From positions 1 through 53,945 of the forward strand of contig CANIIC010000005.1 in the NCBI GenBank assembly GCA_947467395.1: a stretch of 53,945 bases of DNA, given 5' to 3'. Both the position numbers and the translations under genes were made by a program. Origin of the DNA: Bryobacterales bacterium. GTDB taxonomy: Bacteria > Acidobacteriota > Terriglobia > Bryobacterales > Bryobacteraceae. Below the pieces are notes generated by a model, which ran no database searches, had not been told where the DNA came from, and saw nothing but the letters and a program-made list of their open reading frames with translations. Below, piece by piece: positions 45,302 to 53,945 of the stretch (position 1 is the stretch's first letter; each line of letters opens with the position of its first letter).

Positions 45302-46375
45302 CTACCGCTGAGGCCCGGGTCGCACTCCCGCCACTTTCAGCCGAATCCGAAATACGTGTGTACATGCCGTTATATACAGTGTCTTACTATCGGCGTCCCC
45401 GAAGGCAAGATTCGTCACGGCGATCCGCGGCCGCGGCTCCGTCGCGAACTGTGGCATTTGCAGCGTCCCCAGCCGCTTGCCCTCTGGCGACGTGATCCAC
45501 ACCTCATCCCGCACGGACGTATACACGTTGCCCTTCACATCCACCTTGATGCCGTCGTTGCCGCCATCCTGGAACTTCACCGGGTTCGCCACCGTGTCAT
45601 CTGGCAGCACATCGTAGCGCATCGTCTTTGCGGCACCCGCCGTCACATAGAGATGCTTCTCATCCGGTGACAGGGCGATCCCGTTCGGAGCATTCCCCGG
45701 ACTGTCCTTGTCGCCACCCAGCAGCGTCACCTTGCCATCCTTGATCAAGAAGAAGCCGCTGAACGGCAGCTCCCGATCCGGACTCTTGTCCGCACCGCGT
45801 AAGCCCCACACCGTATCGGTGAAGTAGATCGCCCCATCCGACTTAGCGGCGATGTCATTCGGTCCGCTGAAGCGCTTCCCGTCATACCGATCCGCGAGCA
45901 CCGTCCTCGTCCCGTCCTTTTCCAGCCGCACCACCTTGCGATCCGTCATCGCCGTGATGATCAGCCGGCCCTGCGTATCCAGCGTCAGCCCGTTCGAGCC
46001 GATCAGGAGAATCGCCACGCCGCCGCCCGTCACCGTCTGCGCCCCGACGTTCATCACGTCGCTGCCCGTGTAGCCGCTCTTCGGCAGGAACACAGAGAAC
46101 GCCTCCCGAGCCGTCCACTTGTAAATCTGGTTGCCGGCATTGTCGCTGAACAACAGGTACCCGTTGTCCCCTTGTTGTACCCACACCGGACCTTCGGTCA
46201 ATCCGAAGTGATCGCCCAACGTCTCAAGCTTCGCGTCGGCCGCGACAATGTCCTTCAGCGCCGGGTCCAACTGCACAATCTTGAATGGCCGTGCCGCTGG
46301 AGCCTGCGCGATCGCCAACGAACTCAGCATCCACCCGGCAACGGCCACGCCCAATCCGACGGCAAGCTTCTTCAT
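45302..46375 (-). CDS. Secreted SMP-30/gluconolactonase-like protein
   Basis: A 357-residue six-bladed propeller of the SMP-30/gluconolactonase/LRE family with signal peptide (LAVGLGVAVAGWMLSSLAIAQ). Metal-ligand motifs are Glu61 (GLTEGPVW), Asn173 (SGPNDIAAKSDG), Asn231 (APNGIALSPDE) and Asp238. A periplasmic lactonase would fit the sugar lactones produced by the PQQ dehydrogenases in this window, which is an inference. An insert AQTVTGGGVAILLIGSNGL is unusual. The ATG at 46375 is 45 bp from the divergent gene at 46421. Confidence 0.83.
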   Translation of the reverse strand: MKKLAVGLGVAVAGWMLSSLAIAQAPAARPFKIVQLDPALKDIVAADAKLETLGDHFGLTEGPVWVQQGDNGYLLFSDNAGNQIYKWTAREAFSVFLPKSGYTGSDVMNVGAQTVTGGGVAILLIGSNGLTLDTQGRLIITAMTDRKVVRLEKDGTRTVLADRYDGKRFSGPNDIAAKSDGAIYFTDTVWGLRGADKSPDRELPFSGFFLIKDGKVTLLGGDKDSPGNAPNGIALSPDEKHLYVTAGAAKTMRYDVLPDDTVANPVKFQDGGNDGIKVDVKGNVYTSVRDEVWITSPEGKRLGTLQMPQFATEPRPRIAVTNLAFGDADSKTLYITACTHVFRIRLKVAGVRPGPQR

Positions 46376-46420
46376 GCGGCCAAGTTTACCCGATTCCGCA
46401 GCTCAGTTAAGCTGGTCAGC

Positions 46421-46846
46421 ATGACTCGCCAATCGTTCCTGCGCACGCTCGCCTTCGCCCTGGTGCCGCTGGCCGCCCACGCAGCCGAACTCAGCGCGAC
46501 GGAGAAAGCGAACCTCGATCTGGTCACCCGCTTCTGCCAAGCCTTCGCCACGCGCGACATGGCCAAGATCACCGAGTTCCTCTCGCCAGACGTCGTCTAC
46601 CGCATCACGGACACAGCCCCCGCCGCCAAAGGCCCCGAAGCCATCGCCCGCATCCGCGCGTATGTCGAGCGCTCCACCGCAATCGACTTCAAGATCCTCG
46701 AGAGCTGGGCGCGAGGCTCGGTCGTGGTCAACGAACGCATCGACGCCTTCACCCGGCCGGAAGGCAACGTCGCCTATCACCTGACCGGCGTGTTTGTGGT
46801 GAAAGACGGCAAGATCGTCGAGTGGGCGGATTACAGCATCCGCTAG
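46421..46846 (+). CDS. Exported limonene-epoxide-hydrolase-like (NTF2/SnoaL) protein
   Basis: The 141-residue protein starts at the ATG at 46421, giving a signal peptide (MTRQSFLRTLAFALVPLAAHA); the frame is open back to 46172, but that part is antisense to the SMP-30 gene. The domain resembles LEH-type SnoaL folds: FLSPDVVYRI, KGPEAIARIRAYVERSTAIDF and the tail YHLTGVFVVKDGKIVEWADY. LEH enzymes hydrolyse epoxides through an Asp-Arg-Asp set; suitable residues exist (R and D in RIDAF, D in EWADY), but I cannot align them surely. Divergent from the lactonase. Confidence 0.72.
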   Translation: MTRQSFLRTLAFALVPLAAHAAELSATEKANLDLVTRFCQAFATRDMAKITEFLSPDVVYRITDTAPAAKGPEAIARIRAYVERSTAIDFKILESWARGSVVVNERIDAFTRPEGNVAYHLTGVFVVKDGKIVEWADYSIR

Positions 46847-46872
46847 AATTAGGCGCGTTGATCCCTAAGGAA

Positions 46873-46891
46873 GTGGAGAAGCCTGCTCCAC
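46873..46891. terminator. Weak hairpin between convergent genes
   Basis: GTGGAG (46873-46878) and CTCCAC (46886-46891) form a 6-bp stem with a 7-nt loop in the 108-bp gap between the LEH-like gene and mrr. No T-tract. Weak evidence. Confidence 0.3.
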
Positions 46892-46954
46892 AAACGCCAT
46901 GATTACCTCATCTAGCTCACGGGGCTGCCAGCCAGAGCGTCTTTGGTTTGTCTC

Positions 46955-47869
46955 TTATGGATTCTCGAAGTAATCCTGATCCAGCCGCTTGAGGGTGTAG
47001 ATCTTCGTCGGAGCAACGCCCACGTCATGTTCGATCATCAGGGAAGCCAGCAACTTTCCGTCAATCAGCACAATCTTCTGTGGCATCGCTTCCACGAAGT
47101 CGGTCGCATCTTTGGTGAACGATGAAGTTGTGATGAACACGCCACGACTTGCGTGCTTCTTTGTGAGGCTCCCTGAGAACTTCATGATCTCTGGACTCCC
47201 GACAACATTACCCCACCGTTTTGCCTGAACGTAGATCACATCCAGGCCTAGCTTATCCTGCTTGATGACGCCGTCGATACCCCCATCGCCAGATTTCCCG
47301 ACGACTTTGCCCGCATCTTCCACCGAGCCGCCGTATCCCATCGCCACTAACAGGTCGACAACGATCTGCTCAAACGCAGCTGGTGCAACGCTCAAGAGCA
47401 CTTGGAGCAATTCTTCCGAAAGAGCGTCCCGAAGTATTTGGAAACTTGTGTCTAGTTGTTCTTCGGGCGTCTCTTTGTCGTTATCGACTGTCACTGCAGA
47501 TGGGTGTACCTCTTTGTCACAAGAATCGCCCTTGTTGTAAAAACCGACAAACTCTGGAAATTGCCGTAGACTCCTGGCTGTGATGGCTGGAGGGTTATTC
47601 TTCAAGAACGCCGTGCCGCGGTCCGTTATCCGGTAAACTCCTCGGGCTTTGAGCGCCAGCAGTTGTGCCTTGCTGAGATAGGCGAGTGCCCAAGCCACCC
47701 GATTCGCAAAAAGGGTGCTACCACTCTTGAGTTTCTGAGAGAGTTCTTCCGGGGTGAGATGAAAAGCATCGGCGATCAGTCCCCGAATTTCACTTACCGG
47801 GTGTTCGTTTCCATCTTCCATCAGGCGGAGAACTGGAAGCATCAGTGTTTGATAGTCCGGAATCGGCAT
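46955..47869 (-). CDS. mrr: Mrr-type restriction endonuclease
   Basis: The 304-residue protein has the Mrr N-terminal winged-helix domain (MPIPDYQTLMLPVLRLMEDG, PEELSQKLKSG) and a C-terminal Mrr catalytic domain of the PD-(D/E)xK fold: FEQIVVDLLVAMGYGG (Glu168), GDGGIDGVI with Asp199, and QAK at 215-217 (VQAKRWG). Such type IV enzymes cut methylated foreign DNA. The start is the ATG at 47869, from the conserved N-terminus; the frame runs open to 48025 without family similarity. No methylase is adjacent, as expected for type IV. It is a stand-alone defence gene. Confidence 0.88.
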   Translation of the reverse strand: MPIPDYQTLMLPVLRLMEDGNEHPVSEIRGLIADAFHLTPEELSQKLKSGSTLFANRVAWALAYLSKAQLLALKARGVYRITDRGTAFLKNNPPAITARSLRQFPEFVGFYNKGDSCDKEVHPSAVTVDNDKETPEEQLDTSFQILRDALSEELLQVLLSVAPAAFEQIVVDLLVAMGYGGSVEDAGKVVGKSGDGGIDGVIKQDKLGLDVIYVQAKRWGNVVGSPEIMKFSGSLTKKHASRGVFITTSSFTKDATDFVEAMPQKIVLIDGKLLASLMIEHDVGVAPTKIYTLKRLDQDYFENP

Positions 47870-48058
47870 TGAGTAAGGTTCCCCAGCCTCTTTCGTTGTC
47901 TGAATATGAAACAACAGTGTATCGTGCAGGCCGTCGAGGCACGGACACGCCTGTTCTAGAATTTGCTGCCCCAACATCTCCTTCTCTCCGAGCAACATCC
48001 GCCTCCACCCAACCTGTATCCCCACATCCTCGTGCTACCTCAGTCCCAAAGGAGCACC

Positions 48059-48700
48059 ATGTCGAACACCTCAGACAAACAAATCGCCGCCAACCAGGCC
48101 AACGCCTCCCGCTCCACCGGGCCCCGCACCCCCGAAGGCAAGGCCCGAGCATCCCGGAACGCCCGCAAGCACGCCTTCGCCGGCACCGACTTCACCATCA
48201 TCAAAATCGAGGAGCGCGAGTCCGTCGACCGCCTCCTCGCCGACCTCTTTGCCGTCTATCAGCCCGTCAACTCCCAGGAAGCCTTTGCTGTCGAACGCAT
48301 CGCGCTCGCCCAGCACAACCTCCTCCGCATCGCGCGCTTCGAAACCGGTCTCTTCACCGCCTCGCTCAATCGCGCGCTCATCGAGCCCGCCGAGGAAGCG
48401 CCCTTCGTACCGCTCCACGAAGACTTCCGCGTGGATGCCGAAGAAAACCGCGTGCAGAACCGCTACTACTGCCTCGCCACCGGCTTCCACCACATGAACC
48501 GCGAGAACTCCGCCACCTGGGCCCTCTTCCTCCGCTATCAGAATCAGGCCGAGCGTCACTACCGCCGCGCCATCGAAGAATTCGAGCGCCTCAAGGCACT
48601 GCGGCACGTTTTACCAAACGAACCCATTTTCTCCGCCGAACCTGAAGAGAACACAGCCGCTTCCGCCCCGCAAAACGAACCCATTTCTGAGCCTTCATAG
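48059..48700 (+). CDS. Unknown protein of the 'STGPRTPEGKARASRNARKH' family
   Basis: The 213-residue protein starts at the ATG at 48059 with AAGGAG 4-5 nt before it. Its N-terminus (KQIAANQANASRSTGPRT, PEGKARASRNARKHAFAG) is the hallmark of a multi-copy family found in acidobacteria and planctomycetes whose function is unknown. The middle is alpha-helical and charged (YYCLATGFHHMNRENSATWA, YQNQAERHYRRAIEEFERL). The low-complexity tail repeats NEPIFSAEPEE / NEPISEPS. The upstream frame has no start signal. The basic Gly/Pro-rich N-terminus may bind nucleic acid, which is speculation. Confidence 0.78.
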   Translation: MSNTSDKQIAANQANASRSTGPRTPEGKARASRNARKHAFAGTDFTIIKIEERESVDRLLADLFAVYQPVNSQEAFAVERIALAQHNLLRIARFETGLFTASLNRALIEPAEEAPFVPLHEDFRVDAEENRVQNRYYCLATGFHHMNRENSATWALFLRYQNQAERHYRRAIEEFERLKALRHVLPNEPIFSAEPEENTAASAPQNEPISEPS

Positions 48701-48807
48701 GACAAAAAACAGGCCAATCTTCTCGGAACAATCTCAGCGCCTTAACGTAACCTATATATGTCTATGCGCCTTGACCGGCGATCGGCGGTCCCAAAGGAGA
48801 TCGGGTC

Positions 48808-49944
48808 ATGAAGAAACACTTCGGACGAGCATTATTCACAACCGTACTGGCGGCGTTGTCTCTTGGCGTGCTGTTCGCCCAGGACATGGTCGGCACCTGG
48901 CAGGGGACCCTCAAGGCCCCGAACGGCAAAGAACTGAAGATGGTCAGCAAGATCTCGCGAGCGGCTACCGAGAAGCTCGCCGCCACGTTCTACTCGATCG
49001 ATCAAGGCGGCCAGGCGATCCCTGCCGGCGCCGTCACGCAGCAGGGAGCCGCACTGAAGATCGATATTCCCGCCATCGGTGGCAGTTATGAAGCCCGGCT
49101 CTCCGGTGACGGGAACACGCTCACCGGAACCTTCAACCAAGGGGCGCCCCTTCCGCTGGTGCTTGTCCGCGCCACGCCTGAAACCGCATGGACCATTCCC
49201 GAGCCTCTGCCCCCGCCCAAGGTCATGGCTGCTGACGTTGACCCCGCCTTCGAAGTGGCCACCATCAAGCCCGCCAACCCGGACCGCCCGGGTCAGTCCA
49301 TTCTGGTCGATCGCGCCGGGATGTTCACAACGACCAATACGTCGCTTAAGGACCTGATGATCTTCGCTTACGGAGTGCATCCCGGCCAGATCCAAGGCCT
49401 GCCGTCGTGGGCCGAATCCGACAAATACGACATTGTCGGCAAACCCGATCACGAAGGCATGGGCAATGACACGCAGATCCGCTCGATGATGAAGAAGCTG
49501 CTGGCCGAACGCTTCAATCTCGCCCTTCATCGGGAGAACAAGGAACTGTCGGCCTTCACCTTGAACATCGGCAAAACCGGTCCCAAGCTCACGGTCAACG
49601 AAAGCGGCGGCAACCTGCCCGGCTTTGGCGGCCGCGGCCCCGGCAGCATCGGCGTCCGGAACTCCACCATGGAACAGTTTGCGGGGTTCCTGCAGGCCCG
49701 CATCGTGGATCGCCCCGTCGTCGACAAGACCGGCCTCAAGGGCAAGTATGACTTCACGCTGACGTGGCGGCCGGACCAGTTGGGTCCCACGCCGGCCAAC
49801 GCTCCGCCGCCGCCCGCGGATCTCGAATCCCGCCCCGACATCTTCACCGCCATGCAGGAGCAGCTCGGGCTGCGCTTCCAGGCCGAGAAGACCGGGGTCG
49901 AAGTGCTGGTGGTCGACAAAGCGTCGAAGCCCGACGATAACTGA
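48808..49944 (+). CDS. TIGR03435-family secreted protein with lipocalin-like N-terminal domain
   Basis: The 378-residue protein has a signal peptide (FTTVLAALSLGVLFAQ) and AAGGAG 8 nt before the ATG. Residues about 25-125 form a beta domain (MVGTWQGTLKAPNGKELKMV, SGDGNTLTGTF) of a kind often fused to acidobacterial hydrolases. The TIGR03435 module follows: DPAFEVATIKPANP, TTNTSLKDLMIFAYGV, LPSWAESDKYDIVGKPD, RSMMKKLLAERFNLALHREN and VVDKTGLKGKYDFTLTW. The family is expanded in Solibacter and its function is unknown. This is one of the best taxonomic markers in the window. Confidence 0.9.
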   Translation: MKKHFGRALFTTVLAALSLGVLFAQDMVGTWQGTLKAPNGKELKMVSKISRAATEKLAATFYSIDQGGQAIPAGAVTQQGAALKIDIPAIGGSYEARLSGDGNTLTGTFNQGAPLPLVLVRATPETAWTIPEPLPPPKVMAADVDPAFEVATIKPANPDRPGQSILVDRAGMFTTTNTSLKDLMIFAYGVHPGQIQGLPSWAESDKYDIVGKPDHEGMGNDTQIRSMMKKLLAERFNLALHRENKELSAFTLNIGKTGPKLTVNESGGNLPGFGGRGPGSIGVRNSTMEQFAGFLQARIVDRPVVDKTGLKGKYDFTLTWRPDQLGPTPANAPPPPADLESRPDIFTAMQEQLGLRFQAEKTGVEVLVVDKASKPDDN

Positions 49945-49998
49945 GCGGCGACCCGTGCGGCCATGGGCGCTCGAAACCCGCTAAAATGGAACGGAACC

Positions 49999-51201
49999 AT
50001 GTCTTATTCAAGCGGCCGTCACTTTTTACAGATTCCGGGACCCACGAATGTCCCCGAGCGTGTTTTGCGCGCCATTTCGGCGCCCACCATTGATCATCGC
50101 GGCGGCGCGTTCGGCCGCTTCGGGCTCGAACTGCTCGAAAGCGTCAAAGAAGTCTTCCGGACCACGTCTCCGGTCGTGATCTACCCGTCGTCGGGAACCG
50201 GCGCGTGGGAAGCGGCCTTGGTCAACACGTTGTCGCCCGGCGATAAAGTCCTGATGTTCGAAGTCGGCCAGTTCTCCACTTTGTGGGCGGACATGGCTCG
50301 CCGTCTGGGTTTGGACGTCACGTTCGTGCCTGGCGATTGGCGCACCGGCCCGTCCGCGGCCGATGTGGAAAAGATTCTCACCGAAGACAAGGGCCACACC
50401 TACAAGGCCGTCGGTGTTGTACACAACGAAACGGCGACCGGCATCTACACGAACATCGCCGAAGTGCGCAAAGCCATGGATCGTGCGGGACATCCCGCGC
50501 TGCTGATGGTGGACGCGATCTCGTCGCTTGGTGCGATGGACTATCGCCACGATGAATGGGGTGTGGACGTCACCATCGCCGGCTCGCAAAAGGGCTTGAT
50601 GCTGCCTCCGGGCCTGGGCTTGAACGCGCTCAGCGAGCGTGCACTTGCTGCGAACAAGACCGCCAAGCTGCCGAAAGCTTACTGGGACTGGCAAGCGATG
50701 CTGGGCCAGAACAAGGCCGGCTTCTTCCCGTACACTCCGGCGACGAATCTGCTGTACGGTTTGAAGGAAGCCCTCAGCATGATTCGCGAAGAAGGGCTCG
50801 AGAACGTATATGCGCGTCATGAACGCCACGGCGAAGCCACGCGTCGCGCGGTGCGCACCTGGGGACTCGAAGTGGTGGCGAAGGATCCCACCCAGTACAG
50901 CGGCACGGTCACGGCCGTGTTGATGCCGGAAGGTTTCTCGGCCGACGCATTCCGCAAGGTGGTGCTGGACCGCTTCAATATGTCGCTGGGCAGCGGCTTG
51001 GGCAAAGTGAACGACAAGGTGTTCCGCATCGGGCATCTGGGCGACTTCAATGACCTGATGCTGGCCGGCACGCTGTGCGGCGTCGAGATGGGTCTGGCTG
51101 TCGCCGGTGTTCCTCACAAGCAGGGCGGAGCCGCCGCGGCGATGGAACATCTCACCGCGATGGCGCAGCAGGCGCACCAAGTTCCCGCAGGCGTTCGCTA
51201 A
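49999..51201 (+). CDS. Serine/alanine-glyoxylate aminotransferase
   Basis: The 400-residue class V PLP aminotransferase has FLQIPGPTNVPERVLRAIS at the start, IYPSSGTGAWEAAL, HNETATGIYTN, VDAISSLGAMDYR and the PLP lysine Lys198 in GSQKGLMLPPGL. These are characteristic of serine-glyoxylate aminotransferase (SgaA), which interconverts serine plus glyoxylate with hydroxypyruvate plus glycine. The ATG at 49999 matches the family N-terminus (HFLQIPGPTN); 12 codons upstream are open. It stands 54 bp after the TIGR03435 gene. If ureide breakdown upstream yields glyoxylate, it could use it, but the genes are 17 kb apart. Confidence 0.88.
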   Translation: MSYSSGRHFLQIPGPTNVPERVLRAISAPTIDHRGGAFGRFGLELLESVKEVFRTTSPVVIYPSSGTGAWEAALVNTLSPGDKVLMFEVGQFSTLWADMARRLGLDVTFVPGDWRTGPSAADVEKILTEDKGHTYKAVGVVHNETATGIYTNIAEVRKAMDRAGHPALLMVDAISSLGAMDYRHDEWGVDVTIAGSQKGLMLPPGLGLNALSERALAANKTAKLPKAYWDWQAMLGQNKAGFFPYTPATNLLYGLKEALSMIREEGLENVYARHERHGEATRRAVRTWGLEVVAKDPTQYSGTVTAVLMPEGFSADAFRKVVLDRFNMSLGSGLGKVNDKVFRIGHLGDFNDLMLAGTLCGVEMGLAVAGVPHKQGGAAAAMEHLTAMAQQAHQVPAGVR

Positions 51202-51207
51202 GTCAGT

Positions 51208-51224
51208 CCACGCTTAAGGCGTGG
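51208..51224. terminator. Hairpin shared by convergent genes
   Basis: CCACGC-TTAAG-GCGTGG is a perfect 6-bp stem immediately after the aminotransferase stop and over the stop codon of the minus-strand amidohydrolase. No T-tract on either side; possible bidirectional terminator. Confidence 0.4.
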
Positions 51225-52518
51225 TGAAACTAACCTTCAACGCGTCGCGATCGATGGGTGTGCCTTGCAGGTACACCTTCGATATGCGGCGCGTGTTGGT
51301 AATATCGTCCAGCGGATTCGCTTCTAAGACCACAAAGCTGGCGCTCTTGCCGGGCGCCACCCCTCCCAACTTCTCTAACTTCAGAATGCTTGCAGCGGTC
51401 TTCGTCGCTGCGACCAGCACTTCGGCGGGCGTCATGCCCGCGTTCACCATGTCCGCCAGTTCTTGATGCGCGGTCCAGCCGACGGCGACGCCGGCATCGG
51501 TGCCGAACGCGATCGTGACGTGCGCTGCGTTCAGCTTCGCCAGATTCCGCGCTTGCACGTTGTAGAGATCCAGATTCGGCTTGGTGGGATTGGTGCGCAA
51601 GCGTTCGACCTGCGATGGCGGTAGGCTCTGTGCGGCGAACGCGAGATCATTTTCGCTGGTGCCGCGGTCGGGCAGGTTGGGGATCACCCAGACGTTCGGA
51701 TGCGTCTTCATCAGTTCCATGAACTCATCGTCGATATCGATGTCGCGCACGCCGTGGGCGAAGCCGTCGATGCCGGAGCGCACCAGCTCCTTGGCGTCCG
51801 CCAGGTAGAAGATGTGGGCGACGGCCAGCATCTTGTTCTTATGTGCTTCGTCAATGATGACGCGATAGAGTTCGGGCGGGAGCTTCTTCACCGTGCCGCC
51901 GCGATCATCCACCCACATCTTGATGACGTCTGCTTTCTTCGCAGCCAGTTCTCGAACAGCGGCACGCGCTTCGGCTTCCGTGCTTACACCGTAGGCGACC
52001 GGCCGCCAATACGCTTGGCCGGGACCTGCGTTCGGTAACGCCATGCCGCGCCCTGCGGTGATCAACTGCGCTGCGCCGGGCACCGGATGATCGCGCAGTT
52101 CGTACGCGGTGTCGCCCGGGTCGATTCCGAGGTTCCGCACTGCGGCGATGCCGTAGAATGCGTAGCGCTTCAAGTGGTCGACGAGATTGTCGCGTGAGTA
52201 CGTTGATGTATCCGTGCGGTTCTCTTTCAGCAGCGTCCAGCCCAGATGTGCGTGCGCGTCTACGAGGGCAGGCATGACGGTCTTGCCACTGAGGTCCACG
52301 CGCGTCGCGCCAGCCGGGACTTCGATGGAGCCGCGTTTGCCGACGGCACGGAACTCGCCGTTCTGCACCAGGAACGCGGAATCTTCGATCGGCGCCACGG
52401 CATCGCCCGTAATGAGGCGCGCCCCTTCGTACAGCACAGGAGCGCCGGGTTCCGGAGTAGAACTGGAACAACCAACCAGGAACAGTGCGAACAGCAGCGT
52501 CCAAAGAATCCGGCCCAT
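51214..52518 (-). CDS. Lipoprotein metal-dependent amidohydrolase
   Basis: The 434-residue protein has a lipoprotein signal (LLFALFLVGC, lipid-modified Cys17) and an imidazolonepropionase/prolidase-like amidohydrolase barrel. Metal ligands are His89 and His91 (VDAHAHLGW), probably Lys200 (DVIKMWVDD) as bridging carbamate, His235 (AVAHIF), His255 (FAHGVRD) and Asp341 (AFGTDAGV). The small beta-sandwich closes both ends (LYEGARLITGD, GKSASFVVLEANPL). It is likely anchored in the periplasm and hydrolyses a cyclic amide or a dipeptide; the substrate is unknown. GGAGGAG precedes the ATG. It is divergent from the last PQQ dehydrogenase with an 84-bp gap. Confidence 0.87.
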   Translation of the reverse strand: MGRILWTLLFALFLVGCSSSTPEPGAPVLYEGARLITGDAVAPIEDSAFLVQNGEFRAVGKRGSIEVPAGATRVDLSGKTVMPALVDAHAHLGWTLLKENRTDTSTYSRDNLVDHLKRYAFYGIAAVRNLGIDPGDTAYELRDHPVPGAAQLITAGRGMALPNAGPGQAYWRPVAYGVSTEAEARAAVRELAAKKADVIKMWVDDRGGTVKKLPPELYRVIIDEAHKNKMLAVAHIFYLADAKELVRSGIDGFAHGVRDIDIDDEFMELMKTHPNVWVIPNLPDRGTSENDLAFAAQSLPPSQVERLRTNPTKPNLDLYNVQARNLAKLNAAHVTIAFGTDAGVAVGWTAHQELADMVNAGMTPAEVLVAATKTAASILKLEKLGGVAPGKSASFVVLEANPLDDITNTRRISKVYLQGTPIDRDALKVSFTTP

Positions 52519-52602
52519 GCGAGTCTCCTCCAGCTTGCTAGTCTACTCGCTTGCGCGTCCGGTTGTGAGTTGGAGTAAACTCCAGTGGGTGGAGGCCACT
52601 GG

Positions 52603-53945
52603 ATGCGATTCGTGAGATGGACGTGCGTGATGCTGTGCCTGGCGTTGTCGCTGATGGCACAGACCCGGGACAAGAGCGGAGAATGGCCCGCGTATGGAGC
52701 CGATCTCGCGAACAGTCATTATTCCCCACTGCAGCAGATCAACGCAGCCAACTTCAACCGGCTTCAGGTAGCCTGGCGCTTCAAGACGGACAATTTGGGC
52801 CCGAGCCGCGAAGGTCAGTTGGAAGCGACGCCTTTGATGGTGAACGGCATGCTCTACACCACCGCGGGAACCCGGCGCGCCGTCATCGCACTTAATGCCG
52901 CTACCGGTGAGTTGAAGTGGATGCACTCCGAAGACGAAGGCGAGCGCGGCGCGAATGCGCCTCGGCAGCTTTCGGGCCGTGGGCTCGCCTATTGGACGGA
53001 TGGTACGCAAGAACGCATCCTATATGTAACACCCGGCTACCGGATGATCGCGTTGGACGCGAAGACCGGGACGCGCGTGCCGGGATTCGGCGTCGATGGC
53101 GTTGTGGACCTGAAGCTCGACGACGATCAGCAGATGGATCTGATCACCGGCGAAGTGGGTCTCCATTCGACGCCGGTGGTGGCCCGCAATGTGGTGATCG
53201 TCGGCGCGGCACATCGCTCGGGTGGCGTGCCGCGGGTGAAGAACAACGTGCGCGGCTACATTCGTGGATTCGACGTCAAGACCGGCAAGCGCCTGTGGAT
53301 CTTCCACACCATCCCGCTGCCGGGCGAAGTCGGCTACAACACGTGGGAGAAGGATTCTGCGGGCTCCACCGGTAATGCGGGCGCGTGGGGTCAGATTTCG
53401 GTAGACGAGCAGCTCGGGCTCGCCTACCTGCCCATTGAATTGCCCACAGGCGACTACTATGGCGGTCACCGTCCGGGCAACGGCCTCTTCGGCGAAAGCA
53501 TCGTCGCCGTCGATCTGCAGACCGGCGCGCGGAAGTGGCACTACCAGCTGGTGCATCACGGGATCTGGGATTTCGACATTCCGTGCGCTCCGATTCTGAT
53601 TGACATCAACGTGAACGGCCGTCCGGTGAAGGCGCTCGCGCAGCCCACGAAGCAGGCTTGGCTCTACGTGCTGAATCGCGAGACAGGCGAGCCTGTCTGG
53701 CCCATTGAGGAACGGCCTGTTCCCAAAGGCGATGTGCCGGGCGAATGGTACTCTCCGACCCAGCCTTACCCGAGCAAGCCTCCCGCCTATGATGTCCAAG
53801 GTTTGACGATCAACGATCTGATCGACTGGACGCCTGCGCTGCGCGAGGAAGCTGTGAAACGCATGTCGCGTTATCAGCTGGGTCCGATTTTCACGCCTCC
53901 TGTTGTCAGCAAGATCGAAGGCCCGCTCGCGACGCTCGCGTTAGC
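52603..53945 (+). CDS. Secreted PQQ-dependent dehydrogenase (3' end outside window)
   Basis: From ATG 52603 (GGAGG 7 nt upstream) 447 codons are open to the window end. After a signal peptide (CVMLCLALSLMAQ) the chain follows the glucose dehydrogenase-like protein at 20526-22670 closely: EWPAYGADLANSHYSPLQQI, SGRGLAYWTDG, PTGDYYGGHRPGNGLFGES and WPIEERPVPKGDVPGEWYSP. At the active site it reads VHHGIWDFDIP, where the paralog and classical enzymes have HHD; the presumed catalytic Asp after Trp is kept. About 250 residues are missing by comparison with the paralog. Confidence 0.87.
   Translation, partial: MRFVRWTCVMLCLALSLMAQTRDKSGEWPAYGADLANSHYSPLQQINAANFNRLQVAWRFKTDNLGPSREGQLEATPLMVNGMLYTTAGTRRAVIALNAATGELKWMHSEDEGERGANAPRQLSGRGLAYWTDGTQERILYVTPGYRMIALDAKTGTRVPGFGVDGVVDLKLDDDQQMDLITGEVGLHSTPVVARNVVIVGAAHRSGGVPRVKNNVRGYIRGFDVKTGKRLWIFHTIPLPGEVGYNTWEKDSAGSTGNAGAWGQISVDEQLGLAYLPIELPTGDYYGGHRPGNGLFGESIVAVDLQTGARKWHYQLVHHGIWDFDIPCAPILIDINVNGRPVKALAQPTKQAWLYVLNRETGEPVWPIEERPVPKGDVPGEWYSPTQPYPSKPPAYDVQGLTINDLIDWTPALREEAVKRMSRYQLGPIFTPPVVSKIEGPLATLAL

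Noticed and set aside
50026-51180. 384-codon minus-strand open frame
   Set aside because: Antisense to the aminotransferase gene with its PLP site intact; no family motif.

Overview
The window looks like chromosomal DNA of an acidobacterium of the Bryobacteraceae/Solibacter type. The evidence is a high-GC sequence with a TIGR03435-family and a TIGR03437-domain protein (both families described from Solibacter), eukaryotic-type Ser/Thr kinases carrying TolB/WD40-like propellers, three periplasmic PQQ dehydrogenases, a heptaheme cytochrome fused to TPRs, a TonB receptor with a carboxypeptidase-regulatory-like N-terminus, and a 'STGPRTPEGKARASRNARKH' protein. The assignment is by family content only.

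Left part (1-10.3 kb): an MHS-type MFS transporter, a small basic TPR-like protein whose upstream frame is cut by an amber codon, and a minus-strand natural fusion of the two ethanolamine ammonia-lyase subunits (EutB-EutC) that carries a Tat-like N-terminus. A scarred zone follows: two about 330-bp imperfect direct repeats flank a 5'-truncated TIGR03437 gene, and a frameshifted tyrosine-recombinase fragment lies just beyond. A tandem M42 aminopeptidase comes next.

Kinase zone (10.3-18.5 kb): one intact Ser/Thr kinase (14356-16917), one near-complete kinase stopped by TAG at codon 37, and two short kinase N-terminal remnants, interspersed with a REP-like palindromic repeat, a secreted protein of unknown function and a secreted M20 peptidase. 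An AbiEi/AbiEii toxin-antitoxin pair (18.7-20.2 kb) sits between the REP-like repeat and a third partial copy of the repeat motifs seen at 5-7 kb.

Middle (20.5-28.3 kb): a secreted PQQ dehydrogenase, and a sigma-54 activator facing a four-gene operon (AhpD-like, DUF1348, MOSC, unknown) that has a well-spaced -24/-12 promoter. An NCS2 purine-type permease is divergent from a TonB receptor, a fused HpxZ-AtzG-like protein and an AtzE-type amidohydrolase. This suggests uptake and breakdown of a purine-derived ureide such as oxalurate. The shared upstream region holds two dyads.

Right part (33.4-53.9 kb): hcp-hcr with an NsrR-like operator (nitrosative stress), a second member of the unknown secreted family, a heptaheme cytochrome c-TPR protein, katG, a PQQ alcohol dehydrogenase-like protein, an APC permease, an SMP-30 lactonase-like protein, an epoxide-hydrolase-like NTF2 protein, a solitary Mrr nuclease, the STGPRTPEGK protein, a TIGR03435 protein, a serine/alanine-glyoxylate aminotransferase, a lipoprotein amidohydrolase and a PQQ dehydrogenase cut by the window end. 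I saw no rRNA, convincing tRNA or CRISPR array.
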